Assembly (NCBI RefSeq): GCF_001507665.1
Contig: NZ_CP013910.1
Coordinates: 2,293,501 to 2,357,500 of the forward strand
DNA: 64,000 bases
From: Deinococcus actinosclerus
Lineage (GTDB): Bacteria; Deinococcota; Deinococci; Deinococcales; Deinococcaceae
Direction: 5' to 3'
The position numbers and the translations under genes are program-made. Shown here one piece after another: positions 63,932 through 64,000 of the stretch (the stretch's first letter is position 1; each line of letters opens with the position of its first letter). Below the pieces are notes generated by a model. It made no database searches. It had not been told where the DNA came from and worked only from the letters and a program-made list of their open reading frames with translations.

Positions 63932-64000
63932 GCGCCTACGCGGACGACGCCATGGCCACGTCGCGCTGGACGCCTCCGGTCAGGGCGTCGGGGTCTGCCG

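Overview
This is a 64 kb chromosomal window from a very GC-rich bacterium, most probably a Deinococcus. Four things point that way. The ribosomal protein L28 is of the single-cysteine Deinococcus type. KdpD is reduced to its N-terminal half. There are secreted DUF11-repeat proteins and a large predicted outer-membrane barrel. At least a dozen genes start 6-7 nt after a TANNNT -10 box, which is the pattern of leaderless mRNAs. The assignment rests on recognition from memory, not on a search. I see no insertion sequence, prophage or CRISPR array.

Layout. 0-4.5 kb: the end of a trehalose-phosphate synthase/phosphatase fusion, then a methionine ABC operon (metN, metI, two metQ paralogues) behind a promoter, a SAM-I-type riboswitch and a terminator. 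4.5-8.1 kb: arsR-arsC and PEP synthase. 8.2-16.1 kb: a LuxR-type response regulator and a histidine kinase (frameshifted in this sequence), divergent from kdpFABC and a truncated kdpD. 16.2-18.4 kb: a conservon-like operon (DUF4388/wHTH protein, small GTPase, roadblock protein, V4R-like protein). 18.8-23.6 kb: dinB, an RlmI-like methyltransferase, a CPA2 antiporter and an Ig-like lipoprotein. 23.6-30.5 kb: fatty-acid beta-oxidation genes with a hydrolase, an APH-like kinase, and a TauE/SafE exporter with its DUF1634 partner.

30.7-42.5 kb is the most unusual region. A TPR/BTAD (SARP-like) regulator is divergent from three large secreted proteins: a DUF11-repeat protein, a 1295-aa predicted barrel protein, and a TadG-like/SdrB-like/DUF11 protein. 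Two exact 11-nt direct repeats 21 bp apart lie in the divergent promoter region, as expected for a SARP operator. I infer a regulator-controlled surface-protein system.

42.5-50.4 kb: tRNA-Ala(UGC), a CCA-adding-family nucleotidyltransferase, a GH13 amylase, moeA, a CAP-domain protein, a SlyD-like FKBP, an HD protein and thioredoxin reductase. 50.5-55.1 kb is a zinc-limitation locus: an unknown protein and a COG0523 metallochaperone share a 31-bp divergent palindromic promoter, followed by a zinc-ribbon-less rpmB, znuA, znuC and znuB. 55.3-64 kb: an NADP oxidoreductase, a gamma-synthase-family PLP enzyme, a nitroreductase, a PepSY/DUF2271/ApbE redox cluster, glgB and small hypotheticals. Convergent gene pairs are often separated by long GC-rich inverted repeats that look like bidirectional terminators.
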